Assembly: GCA_031216445.1 (NCBI GenBank)
Contig: CM062198.1
Location: 4,340,001 to 4,404,000 of the forward strand
Length of the DNA stretch: 64,000 nucleotides
DNA from: Lateolabrax maculatus
Lineage: Eukaryota; Chordata; Actinopteri; Acropomatiformes; Lateolabracidae
Direction: 5' to 3'
The notes beneath the pieces are model-generated. The model had not been told where the DNA came from. It saw only the letters and a list, made by a program, of their open reading frames with translations, and ran no database searches. The translations under genes were made by a program, and so were the position numbers. Of the stretch, positions 9,836 to 20,780 are shown piece after piece (the stretch's first letter is position 1; every line of letters starts with the position of its first letter).

Positions 9836-11009
9836 AAAAAATTAAAAAAAGTTAAAACAATGAAAACACCTCAGTCACAGCAGTTATGAATACTGCAGCA
9901 AATTAAAAAAGATGCTTTGTCAAGTAACATTTTTGCTATATATTGACTTGACCACATTAGTTTATTTAATTATTATTTCTTCACACCTACATGTTACATG
10001 CTTTCAGTTCCAAAAGTATCTCCTTCCACGCAATTATAGCTTATTTTTAACACCTGCTGCTTTTGCTCTGTGAAGGAGGCGAGACAGCATGACACACAAG
10101 GTGTTCAGCTGTCATTTGGGCCAATCACAGCCCTGCCGTGGGACTTTGGGGGTGTAAAAATGTTGAAATATTTTCCTCCTGTTTCCTTCTTAATTCAAGA
10201 ATGTGGCATCAACACACACCCGAGGGAGTAGAATGCAGCATGCGACCAGATAGGAGACAAGTGCCTGACTGTGCAAACATATACTGCTTCTTTCACTCTC
10301 ACACACAAAAGGCTGCATGCACATACATAGTCTGTATGTATGGTCAGAACAAATAAATAAATATTGCTTTTGAGTTATATAGTTTGGATGACATCGTTAG
10401 GCAGCAGCAGCCCATTAACAGAATTAGGTAACCTTTTGGACTGAATAAACTCCCAAGTGGTTTAAAAGATGAAATTAAATTAAATGTGGCAAGTGCAGAG
10501 TTAGAGTGAGGATCAGATACTGCATTTATCTATCAGTCTGCTGGAGTGTGACTGTCCGCAGTAACTGCTTGAAAGCACAGAAAGCACTGTCACATGCACA
10601 GACACCCAAACTAGGGCTGTCACTGAGGGGAAAAAAACATAATATTCAATCTATAATGATTGGATGGAATTCCAAATTCAGTATTTGTGACAAAAAAATC
10701 ACAACTCAGGGGTCCACTTACTAGATTTTCCATTGGTGGATGAAGTACTGACATCATATATATTATATAGTGTTATGTAGTCTCATCCATTAGCTATTTA
10801 TCCTATTTCATAAGCTGATCATATGTTAAACAATAAAACACACCGTCAGTTCAATAAACTCAGGGTTTTTTACAGTTTTAACTGGTATGACCATTAGTGT
10901 ATGGAAAATGATACTAATATTAATTAGCAAATTTTAAATAGATGCTGCTGTGTAACTGACATTACTGAGTGAGATGTGCACAATAAAACACCCGATTTGA
11001 ATCTGTGTT
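9836..11009. other. non-coding, nothing recognised
   Basis: AT-rich with scattered A-runs. No reading frame with protein-like character. Confidence 0.4.
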
Positions 11010-11379
11010 CCCTGATATGACAAAGGAGCTGAGGAAAAGAAAGTCTTTCACATCGGTGAAGCGCAAACTGCATGAATTCAACGCAAGGTACACGCTGGCC
11101 TCCTCGGCGACACTACGATTCATATGGCAGGGAAGAAACAGCAGCAAATAAATTTAACAACGGCCATGGTGAAGGTGCAGGCTGAATGTACGATGAAGGA
11201 GTTGAGCGGATATTTATGTTGCATGGAAGAGCCACAGACATGCTGTGTGGACGGTGTAGGGGTGGAGATGGGCCTGATGAGCTGCGATCGATCGAGCACT
11301 GATAGAAGGACTACAGGTGATATTAATATGTAACACGTATTCGCCTAACCCCTTAATACATAGTGTAATTGACTGTAAC

Positions 11380-12600
11380 ATAAAGACTATTGGTATTACA
11401 GATCATGGAATTATGTATGCATGCGGACTTGGATATAGGCAGGAGGACTGCATGGAGAATGAATATATCACTGTTACTGGAAAAATCCTTCAGAACATCA
11501 CTAGGTGAAGACTTGAAATCCTTTTTTGAACTAAACATTGAAAGCATGGGGGAAATAACCACAGTCTGGGAGGACTCTAAAGCATATATAAGGGGGAAAT
11601 TGATAGCACATGCTGCTCAAAAGAAAAAATACTTAAACAAGATCAAAGAATTAGAGAGTGAAATTAAATAAAAAATATTAAATGTAAAATATTAACAAAA
11701 GTGTTGGCTTTACGTCGACAACAAGTCCTACCTAACATTATACATTCCAACCAAGTGGGCTTCATGAAGAACAGATCCTCTTCTGATAATAGAAAAAAAT
11801 TGTTACACCTGAATTAATCCAAAGGTGTTCCAATAGTTGCCATTTCCATAGATGCCGAAAAGGCCTTTGATAAGGTGGAATGGGGCTTTATTTTCTTCAC
11901 TTTATCACATTTTGGGTTTGGTCCTTGTATTTCTCGGTGAATTAAGATATTATATAAAGAACCAAAGGCTGCAGTGATAACCAATGGGGTTATGTCGCCC
12001 TTTTTTGGCTTGTCTAGAGGTAAGAGGTGGGCTTGTTCTCTGAGCCCACTGCAATTTTTCTAGAAACATTGGCTTTTAGTATGAATAAAGGCATCAGGGG
12101 AGTTAAGGGTGGTTGCCAGGAACAAAAATGACTGCTTTACGCAGATGATATCTTGGCTGTGGTGACTGATCCATTGAAATCCTTACCACACTTACTCTAA
12201 ACTCTCGGGCTACACAATTAATAGGGATAAATCTGAGGCTATGCCATTGTCTCTCTCATGCTAGCCCTATATGGTGGAATTTTTTTAATTTAGGTGGGTT
12301 CCTGAAGGCATGAAGTATCTTGGAATTAGACTTTGTCGAAATTTGTCGAGCTGCCATCAATGTACTTTAACCCACCATTACAAAAGATGTGGGGGAAGAT
12401 TAATCTTACACTGTGGGGAAAAGTCAATATTATAAAAATGATAGTAGCCCCTCAATTCAGTTATATAGTTATGATGTTGCCAATCACAATACCACCTGCT
12501 GTTTTTAAGAGTTATGATGATATAGTTAAACAGTTTCTATGGGAAGGAATGAAAGCCAGGATTAGATTTAGCAAATGATGTGCTCCTATGGAGAAGGGAG
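11380..12600 (+). pseudogene. L1 ORF2 reverse transcriptase, degraded
   Basis: RT motif A is visible as SIDAEKAFDKVEW (about 11848-11886) and motif C as LYADDIL (YADD codons 12138-12149), so both catalytic aspartate sites are still encoded although in separate frames. The frame at 12333-12578 reads KMWGKINLTLWGKVNIIKMIVAPQFSYI, the segment after the RT palm in L1. In-frame stops (for example after KKLLHLN and CISR) and frameshifts destroy the protein. Upstream, the linker VWEDSKAYIRG and EKKKYLNKIKELES-type sequence matches the L1 layout. Confidence 0.8.
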
Positions 12601-12688
12601 GGTTGAGTCTACCGGACCCAAGATTATATGGTATATCATTTAAAATGGCTAAACTACCTAAATATTGGGAACAGACAGACAATAGAGT

Positions 12689-13008
12689 CAAGTCAAGTCA
12701 AGTCAATTTTATTTGTATAGCCCCAAATCATAACAAAAGTTATCTCAAGACGCTTTTCACATAGAGTAGGTCTAGACCATACTCTTTAAAGTATTATTTA
12801 CAGAGACCCAACAGTTCCCACCATGAGCAAGCACTTGGCGACAGTGGTGAGGAAAAACTCCCTTTTAACAGGTAGAAACCTCTAGCAGAACCGGGCTTTG
12901 GGTGGGCAGCCATCTGCATCGACAGAGTTGAGTTGAAAGGGGAGAAGAGAGGGGGAGAGGGGAGACAGAACAGGAGGACAGACAACAAATCAGACTAATA
13001 ACAACATC
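12689..13008 (-). mobile_element. 5'-truncated L2 LINE 3' tail, inverted, with TSD
   Basis: Reverse complement of the L2 3' end: it starts with TCAAG units, then 'ttttatttgtatagcccc', 'gagacccaacagttccc' and 'aggtagaaacctct'. AGAGT at 12684-12688 recurs at 13009-13013. Deleting the insert rejoins the L1 sequence aat-AGAGT-ggactgg, whose translation NRVDWMD continues in frame. The frame on the minus strand inside it is 3' UTR and not a gene. Confidence 0.85.
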
Positions 13009-13420
13009 AGAGTGGACTGGATGGACATTGAGACAGAGTTATACTTGCCATTTAAACCAAATGAGAAATCTCAGCAGGTAACACAACAAATACAATCCTG
13101 ATTCACTCTAGGGAAGTTTGGACCAAGATACACCAAATGTATAAATTATCACACTACGTACAGAAATATGCTTCACTGTGGTATAATCCTGCTGTTTGTA
13201 TTAGAAAAACATCTGTATACTGGAGGCAGTGGCATTCACGTGGAATACGGATTATAGGAGATCTATTTAAAGATGGGAAATTCATGTTTTATAAGATTTA
13301 ACCTGTCAGTTCAACCTCAGGGGCAGACTAAATTTTGGGAAATATTAACAATTTTTAAATTTATTTTTTGTCCGTTTCAGGTGCGTCTGATGGAACAGAT
13401 AAGGTTGTATTTTAATAAAA

Positions 13421-14974
13421 ATAGCTGTCTACACAGTCTGCGTAACAACCCGAAGCGTATTTTATGCTTGAAGTCTTTCCTTTTCTGTTTTACGCATAAC
13501 TGAAGTGATTGTGTGTTGGGCTCAGAGCTGCCATAACCAACTGATGTGAAGTTATAAAAACAAATCATAATGTAAAGACTTGGTAATTAAGTTCAAGGTA
13601 TTCTTCTCTGAAAGGAATCACAAAAAGTGGAAACCAAGTTAATGTTACAAAAACTATTTAAAGCTGCACTTATTTGTATTTTTACGTTAACAATTAGTCA
13701 AATAACAATGTGTAATGTGAAAAGGGTATTGCTCATTGTGGCAAACCCTTAAGAGAATCATCCCTAACTCTCCAGTTCCCCTCAGCTCTATGGAGCTTTT
13801 TAGCACCTTTTAGCGCTTGTTTTGGTTTTACGGCAACTTAACTGTTTTGGTTCAGTCTCATTGCTCTTATTCACCTAGTTTCTATCAACAACAGGCAGCT
13901 GTTTTCAGTGAAAAAGCTCTATTAAACCCACTGTACACTACCTTCCCCAAACAGCAGACAGACAAAGTTAGCAACTAGCTAGTAAACATTTAGCAGCAAA
14001 AGAACCACATATTTCCCCAGGAGTGGGGAGACCAAAACAGGTTTAAAAGGAGAGTGAATATTGGACTTCATCAGGAGGTCAGAAATCCAGCTCCATATAA
14101 ATGCTAAATAAGCAAAATTGTTTGCTAACATGATTGCCAAAAACTTGCATCCCTCTCGCTCTTCTGCTTCAGTCTCATCAGCTGATTGTGGGCGTTTTCA
14201 CTCTCTCACTTAACCAATCATCCTCTTGCCATGTCCCCCATGAGCCAATCAACTCATAGCTGTCAAAGTTTAAAGCTGTTTTATCTTTCTGCTTCCGTCA
14301 GCTGTCATTTCAGGCAAACCAAAACTTACCTCCTCCACACTTTTCACCTCCAGTCCTCATCACAGCCAGCACCATAGAGTCCTTCCTCCTGTTCCCTTCA
14401 TATCAAGTTCCAAAGGTCAGGTCACCCTGGGCATCAGAAGCCTACTCTCATCCATCCAGTCTCAGCGTTCCCTAATTTCTTCATCATCATCACCACCACC
14501 AGTGTCTAGACTCCATCAGAGGATATCCTATCATATTATACGTCCCTATACCTCTATACATATATATTTTCATGTCATACTGATGGGGTTTAACCGCCAA
14601 ACACTACATCTTCTATTATCATTCTTGCAAAAAAGCAGTTGCACACTCTGGTGATTAAGTTGCTCCTGATTGAACTGCTACTAAAATGTCAGCAGCAATA
14701 CAAAAAAAGGTATAGAATTGATTAAGCAAGTATGTGAAAAAAAATAAAAATTAGACTATGCCACTTTTGAAATAGGAAACGACACAACCCTCACTATACA
14801 AATTAAAAGTATAAACAATAAAAAAAATTGTTTAGCAAATTTACAACAGAATCTTCGGGAATTAAATCAGGTCATTGTCTGATGGAAGGTTTCATGGTCT
14901 ACAAGCTGAGCTGTAACAGGAACGCTCAGCTACCCAAGACTGATTTGTCTGTGGTAGTCCATGGCTGCTAATAT
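13421..14974. other. non-coding, possible old repeat
   Basis: About 13640-14560 has the feel of an old interspersed repeat (cagcaaaagaaccacatatttcc, aggagtgaatattggacttc), but I have no second copy here to prove it. No coding evidence. Confidence 0.35.
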
Positions 14975-15280
14975 TAAAGGATATGGCTGGGATTATTCTA
15001 TATTTTTCTTGTTCTTAACAAATCCAATGAAAAGACCAAAACCAACAATGTGTAAGCCTGCCTCTCAATACTTTGTGACTTCCCTACCCTGTCCTTGGCT
15101 CTCAGCCATTAGCCCATTGTTTCCTTTCGATAATTTAGTCTCACTAATTTTCATTAAATTTGGGCACTGTAGTTTTTAGCAAAACTTACTCCAACAGGAG
15201 GTAATAATATATTTGTTGGGAACTATTTTCAGCAGATTTATCCACTTTTGAGTATTTCCAGCAGCAGGACAGCTGTATAC
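14975..15280 (+). repeat. dispersed non-coding repeat R2, copy 2
   Basis: Second copy of the repeat at 235-610, in the same orientation, with shared blocks 'cctgtccttggctctcag', 'tttgttgggaactatttt' and gagtatttccagcagcaggac. It is shorter because the middle of copy 1 is partly absent. Confidence 0.6.
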
Positions 15281-16559
15281 TTAAAGTACAACTAATCAAA
15301 TTTTAATTAAATGTTTTATGCACATATAATTAATTTATGAAACATTAAAATTGATACCTTAAAATCCAATTAAATTTTCATATTTTACTGTCAATATTAA
15401 AATGAAACTTCCATTGACAAATTAAACTGAATGTGAAATTGACTTTTAATTTTCACACTGGCAGACGATGTGCAACCTAAACTTAAAAATGTATATTGTA
15501 TTGTATTTGTCAATAGATGTTTAAGTTTTCATTTCAGCACTTTTCAAAAAGGAAAATAAAAATTGGACTTAACTTAAATTTTGTCAAAGATTATGTGCAC
15601 ATAAATCAAAAATACAATTTCATATCATTTAACATTGGTACACATCTTCACTCAGTTACACTATACACATTTCATGTTGTTTAAATAGAGATCTAAAGAA
15701 GACAGTTAACAATGTTGTTTGACAGTGTAATGCTGTGAACTGCTATACAAAGAGGCAGTTACAGATTGTAAAAACATTGAATAGCTGCTGCTGAAAAGTG
15801 ACAATTATAAATAGTATAAAAACACTAAACTGAGCAAAAGTAACCCAGAGAGAGAAAATATAGTATGTCTCTTTTAATACAAATATAGTCTAAATATATC
15901 AAAAGCTACTGTCCCACATGAACATATCCATTAAGAGGACAGTGCATGCAATAATAAATCTGCCATAACTTAATAGGCACACTCAGAAACATCCCGGCTG
16001 GGTATCATCATTGGACCGGATGGATGAATAATCCGACTGGCCTGCTGCCACCAAAATCAGGAAAGATTGCCTGTCATTCACCCAACAGCGTCAACCCTCC
16101 ACCATCTGTTCACATAGGCTGTTTCTAGCAGGGCTTCTGGCACCCCAATTCATATGCATGTCTCCAGGAGATAATGAGCATTTTCTAACAAAAACATTTT
16201 ATCACAAGACAGACTGCCTCATTTAGCGGTGGCTAGCTCTGTCGTCACTGATGCGACATAGACTTGGGGAAGAATCATCTACAAATCGTAAGGTCCTATG
16301 AATAAAACTAGACCCTTACTAATATAGGATTTCTTAGGCTGATACAAATGTGACATATCTAAATATGTTTCTAATTGACATATCTTTACCGTTTATATTC
16401 CTACTTTCAATGTGCTTGACCAAGAGTGCACAGTAAGCTGTTATTATTTCAAACAATCTTGCACAAGTGCAATTATTTTTCTGTGAATAGTTTGCGATGA
16501 CAGCCCTAAGCTTATGTGATTACGCTTGCAACATTTATTTAACCTATACTGTTCAGATA
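15281..16559. other. AT-rich non-coding, nothing recognised
   Basis: Long AT-rich stretch rich in aaattaaa-type words. Nothing supported. Confidence 0.4.
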
Positions 16560-16906
16560 TGTACTATACACATGGGCTGTATAAAATAAGTGGTAGTAGC
16601 ATCCCAATGGTCACCAATTGATTAGTCAACGGCTGTTTTGAAGCCATGAGTTTGGCGATTTGGCCATCTCCATCTTGGTTTTTTGTAACCAAAAGTTTGC
16701 AAAATGAACATCCTGCTGTACTGAAGTAGACTTGAAACTAGCGATTGAGACTGAGGTAATAAATGTAGTGAGAAGTAGGGTCATTTTGTCATTGACTTGC
16801 ATACAATTGGAGTTCTTTTTGCAAACCCCGACTGGCTGCTTGAGAAAATGCAGGTTTAAGGCACTTCTACATTGGCTTCACTTTTCAGACCCGGACTATG
16901 GACTGA
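16560..16906 (+). repeat. dispersed non-coding repeat R3, copy 2
   Basis: Matches the reverse complement of 7745-8185. The order is 'gggctgtataaaataagtgg', 'tgttttgaagccatgagt', 'ccatcttggttttttgt', 'atcctgctgtactgaag', 'gcaggtttaaggcacttc' and 'ggcttcacttttcagac'. The middle, which carries the cgccc/aatcac blocks in other copies, is deleted. Confidence 0.75.
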
Positions 16907-17693
16907 ATTTGACGGTATGTGATTTCTTTCTTTTTGAAGTCCCTTATTAGGCACATAGTGTACTGTAAAATCCAATTAGTTGTCATTACTTAAAAAAAGC
17001 ATGCAAACCGATTGCACTTTAAAAAAACAAGTAAAGAGAACTAGGTATTTTAAATTGTACTAACTAGTGCTTCCTTCGTAGAGTACACTTATATATGAGT
17101 TTAAGCAACTAAAACAATCAAGTAGAGCGTACTTGATAACTTACTTTAGATGTACCCTCGACTTAGTTAAGACTACTCAGAATTCCTATTTTAATCTACT
17201 AAGTCATTGCATGTTAAATGTACTCTGTGTTTAGTCCATATAACACACCTATCTAAATTGGACTAACTTAGCATTTCTAAGTTATATTTACTTGAACAGC
17301 AATCTGACTTACTTGCTAAAACCATGCAAACCGATTGCCTCGAAAAAAGCAATTAAGTGTTACTTCAGCAATCTAAGTGGGTCAAATATCTATACAGGAA
17401 TGAAAAGCAGGTTCCATTCTCCTAAAATAATCTGAATTACAGTTAAACATAATAAATCAAGGTAATAACACAGTTGAAAGTTCAATTATATCAATTGTTT
17501 TTTTATTTTTCTTCCATTTATAGCAGCTTTTTTTTTTAAAGATTGCCTTGAAAGACATCCACAAACACAGCATTAATACTGTAATATACAGTAAACACAG
17601 CCTTAAAACTGTAATAACTAATGGTTTCCCATGGTAAAGAACCAACAAGTTGACAAGTGCACTTTTGTATTCCTGAATAATATAACTCAAAAA

Positions 17694-17697
<4 letters not shown>
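16907..17697. other. non-coding with a 15-bp spaced direct repeat
   Basis: ATGCAAACCGATTGC occurs at 17001-17015 and again at 17324-17338, each followed by an A-rich stretch. The sequence between is rich in taagt/ctaag words in both orientations. This may be part of an unnamed non-autonomous element. No gene. Confidence 0.45.

Positions 17698-17735
<38 letters not shown>
17698..17735. repeat. (GA)n microsatellite
   Basis: Uninterrupted AG dinucleotides, then an imperfect GATA-like end. It produces the serine-leucine-rich pseudo-frame on the minus strand. Confidence 0.95.
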
Positions 17736-17743
<8 letters not shown>

Positions 17744-17755
17744 TAGATATACAAA

Positions 17756-17892
17756 GGTTAAACAACTTTGAGATCGTACATTTCTTTTCTCTTTCTATAA
17801 ACAAATAATTCCTCACAGCAATGGCATACGGCTATTCAAAAAGCAATCATTATGCGCCAGAACATTAGAGGTTAAACAACTTTGAGATCGTA
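17756..17892. repeat. 23-bp perfect direct repeats
   Basis: The 23 bases at 17756-17778 (beginning GGTTAAACAACTTTGAGATC, ending GTA) are repeated identically at 17870-17892, with 91 bases between. This is a short local duplication or a long target duplication around a small insert. Confidence 0.8.
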
Positions 17893-17934
17893 ACAAAAAA
17901 GATGAATCGAGGTTTGTTGGAGATTGCTAGTTAC

Positions 17935-18657
17935 AACACAGCACCTGCACCATAAGCACTGGCATCTACCTCTAATTTAAAGGGACGCACAAAATCAGGC
18001 ACAGCCAGTACAGGTCCTGCAAAGAAGAGCCATGCTAGAATCAAATGAGTTCTGACACACATCAGTCCAGACAAAGAGGCTGGAATTTTGGAACCAAGAG
18101 TGAGGGTGAACTCAACGGTCTGCAACTTGGCACAGCAAAACCATTTATTAGGAGATAGTGAACCTCCTTCTGAATTGCACCCCGCTTCACTGGGTTAACA
18201 CGATACGCGTGTTGCTTAATGGGCTTGTGTACACCAACATCTACGTCATGTTCCAAGACTGTAGTTTGTGTGAGTTTATTGCCAAATAACGGTGCATGGC
18301 AATGAATCAGGTGACATATATCACTTCTGGCCGGCTCAGACAAGTAAGATAAATGCCTCTCAATATCCAAAAATGCAAAATTCTTTAAGCGCACACACAG
18401 AACTGAAACAGGTTGCTCACGCAACTCGTTCTCCTTGGGACTGTATGGGAAATACATCACCGTGGTCACAGAAGAGACACAGGACACAGTGATATCAGGC
18501 ACATTAGTGTTAACACAGACAAAGTATTGTTTTAACATATTGACATGACACAGACAGGACTTTTTCTTCCTATCTGGTGTTCTAATTACATAATCAGTGT
18601 CACTCAATTGTCGCTCAACTTCATACAGATCATAGAACTTTGCCTCAGAAAGAACGG
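17935..18657 (-). pseudogene. Gmr1-like Gypsy pol fragment: integrase C-terminus ahead of RT
   Basis: In one minus-strand frame of over 200 codons (reading starts inside repeat R3 and becomes element sequence from about 18657), the order is: integrase C-terminal sequence ERQLSDTDYVIRTPDRKKKS-CLCHVNMLK; a spacer; then the RT N-terminal segment L-YLSEPARSDICHLIHC, QTTVLEHDVDVGVHKPIKQ, AYRVNPVKRGAIQKEVHYLL, PSLLVPKF. A deletion then joins it to RNase H sequence (VRPFKLEVDASAYGAGAVL, 17935-18010), which keeps the V-D-A-S catalytic aspartate. Integrase upstream of RT is the reverse of normal Ty3/Gypsy order. It is the hallmark of the Gmr1-like group known from cod and other deuterostomes. The RT palm is deleted. 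Confidence 0.75.
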
Positions 18658-18780
18658 ACTCTGGCTCCAAAAACCAAGATGGCAATGGCCAAAATGCCAA
18701 ACTCGCGGCCACAAACCAGTGGGTGACGTCACAGTGGCTAAGTCCCATAGACTGTATAAAAGAAGTGGACGTAGCCTCCT
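18658..18780 (-). repeat. dispersed repeat R3, copy 3 (one end)
   Basis: Contains 'ccaaaaaccaagatggcaa', 'aaaccagtgggtgacgtc' and 'catagactgtataaaagaag'. This is the terminal portion of R3 in the same orientation as 7745-8185. It abuts the Gypsy fragment directly. Confidence 0.75.
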
Positions 18781-18798
18781 TTTAATTTTAATATTTAA

Positions 18799-18801
<3 letters not shown>

Positions 18802-18835
<34 letters not shown>
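18802..18835. repeat. (GT)n microsatellite
   Basis: Seventeen GT units without interruption. Confidence 0.95.
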
Positions 18836-18836
<1 letters not shown>

Positions 18837-20129
18837 GATCAGGGATGCTAGCCCTGGGGCCATACCACTCAGTGTAATTGAAATGAAACATGAAATGACC
18901 AGTGATGTATCAGAGAGGATGTCCTCCTCTCTGCACTGCACCTCTCTTCTCACAAAGCTGAAATTCAGGTCAGTTTACTAACAGAGTCTGGCAGTGAGCT
19001 GAGTGAGTCACCACTGACACAGACACAGAGAGCCAGTTCATTCAGCATTTATGCACTTGCATATCCATAAAGGGAAATAAAATATCTGTGAGAAAAAAAG
19101 ATAGGATGTAGAATCTGTCTTTAAAGCTGCAGTATGCAAAACCAATGGGAAAATCCAAATGTCTTATCAGGATAAAACACAACACAGGATTGTAGCAGAG
19201 CATCTTATCCTCACTGACTGAGACACTGTGTGCACACGAGTGGTGGAGAAACTACTGAAATCCTGGCATGGTGGCATTACCACAATGCTAACATTACATT
19301 ACACACTACTTCGTTATAAGGAAAATGTCTTCCATTCAAATTTTACTTCAGGAAAGTTTACGGGTTTACATTACATATGTTTAGTACACGTATGAACTAA
19401 TCTTTGTCAATTAATTCTCAAAGTGAAGTGACTGAATTGAATCACCACTGTCACTGACCAAATCAGTAGCTCTTCGCTACTATAGCTCCTCAGTGGTGGC
19501 TGACAACACTGTTGTGAGCTCAGCGGTGATTCACAGTAAGTTACTTCTTGATTAAAAGCATATTACATCTCATAAACCATAAAAGCCACAAAAACCATCA
19601 TAATCTGATAAATCAGTTCTAAATAATAATCCTTTTGTGCTTGTATAGGCTAGTTTTTTACTGAACTGAAAGTAACAGCTTTGACTAGCAAGAGACTGAT
19701 CATTTTACTGAACTTGTCAGAATCAGCACTGAATGTCGGGCCATTTGAATGCTGTGCATTCACACATTAATGGAAATTAATAGTAACGTACAGACAATCG
19801 CTATTTGTGCCTCCCTCATTTTTAGCTAGAACACAATTAAAATGAAATTAATTTCATGCAAACACTTCACTGACCTCACTGAAGATTTATTTAAAAACCT
19901 ACATGGTATTGATCAATTCTGAAATAAATATGTAATCAAACTGCATTATATCCATTATATGAATGGTTTTAGCTTAATACATTTACCACATTGGTTACTT
20001 TACTACATAAAAATATTTACAAACAATTAGAAGACTAATATAAAGTCGTTTTTTACAAAAAGCACGCTGCAAAGTCTATTAAAAGTCAGGGGATTATCTA
20101 TTGTTGAAACAGACCTTTAAAAAGAATAT
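18836..20129. other. non-coding, with an imperfect inverted repeat
   Basis: TGAATCACCACTG at 19438-19450 and CAGCGGTGATTCA at 19521-19533 form arms with one mismatch around about 70 bases. Otherwise nothing supported. Confidence 0.4.
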
Positions 20130-20780
20130 CAACAAGAATGGTATCTGATCATATTCCATATTCATGCCACTGGATGCAAGAGTGTTAAGGAACTGAATCC
20201 ATTAGGTCTCCCACCTTAGTAACAGGTTGTCTTTAAGGAGATATCAGGAGTAGGATGTCCAGAAGATCAGATTTAACCAATCCCCTTGGAGGATATTCAA
20301 ATGCCTTTTTAAGATCTTCTTTTAATTAAACATTATACCAGAGTCACCTTAAATGTGTATTTGTTGAGAACATTTTTGAAAATTTAGTTTTTTTATCCAT
20401 TGGTTTAATTAGAATAGAATGGATTCCATAGAATTTAATTTCAATTGCAAAAAACTCTGATTTGGTTTTCATTCTCTCACCATGAAAAAGAATGATAGCT
20501 CTCAGTGCTTCTACATTTATTACATTCAGTTGGTTTCTTATATAGGTCAACTATAGAACATCACTCCCTGTACTGCATTGTAAAATTTGAGTGCTGTGAA
20601 CAGCTGTGGAGGAAATAATGAAATAAATGTAATAATAATGCTCGCTCCTCTCCTTGGACAAAACCAATATATCACCTATAAACCAACTTAAAGATTGAAA
20701 CATATTGGTTCGATAGCAGTACAAATCTTGGCATACTGTATCTGTGATGTATGTGTGGCATTGCAAGCCCACCAGTCATT
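20130..20780 (-). pseudogene. Penelope-like retroelement remnant (RT motif and GIY-YIG C-terminus)
   Basis: In minus-strand order, 20770-20560 reads ...MFQSLSWFIGDILVLSKERSEH...STAVHSTQILQC. This resembles the RT motif W-x-R-(F/Y)-I-D-D-I-(F/L)-V of Penelope-like elements, with the first catalytic aspartate changed to glycine (FIGD). Further down, 20345-20130 reads KGDSGIMF... and RWET-WIQFLNTLASSGMNMEYD, close to the R-E-x-(F/Y)-W-I-x-x-L-x-T-L-x-P-x-G-(L/M)-N end of the GIY-YIG endonuclease domain. The two motifs lie in the right order and orientation, but the frame is broken throughout. A diverged LINE is the alternative. Confidence 0.5.

Larger units (their letters stand above)
11010..13420 (+). 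mobile_element. L1-clade LINE remnant with a nested L2 tail
   Basis: From left to right: an ORF1 C-terminal scrap at about 11010-11140 (FPDMTKELRKRKSF-TSVKRKL...); ORF2 endonuclease end and linker (11380-11671, ITDHGIM... and VWEDSKAYIRGKLIAHAA); RT (11700-12590); and ORF2 C-terminal region that continues at 13009 after an inverted L2 tail. The L1 text resumes across the insert (NRVDWMDIETEL). Many stops, frameshifts and deletions mark it as old. Its linker sequence differs from the L1 at 9 kb, so these are two copies, probably of two lineages. Confidence 0.8.
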
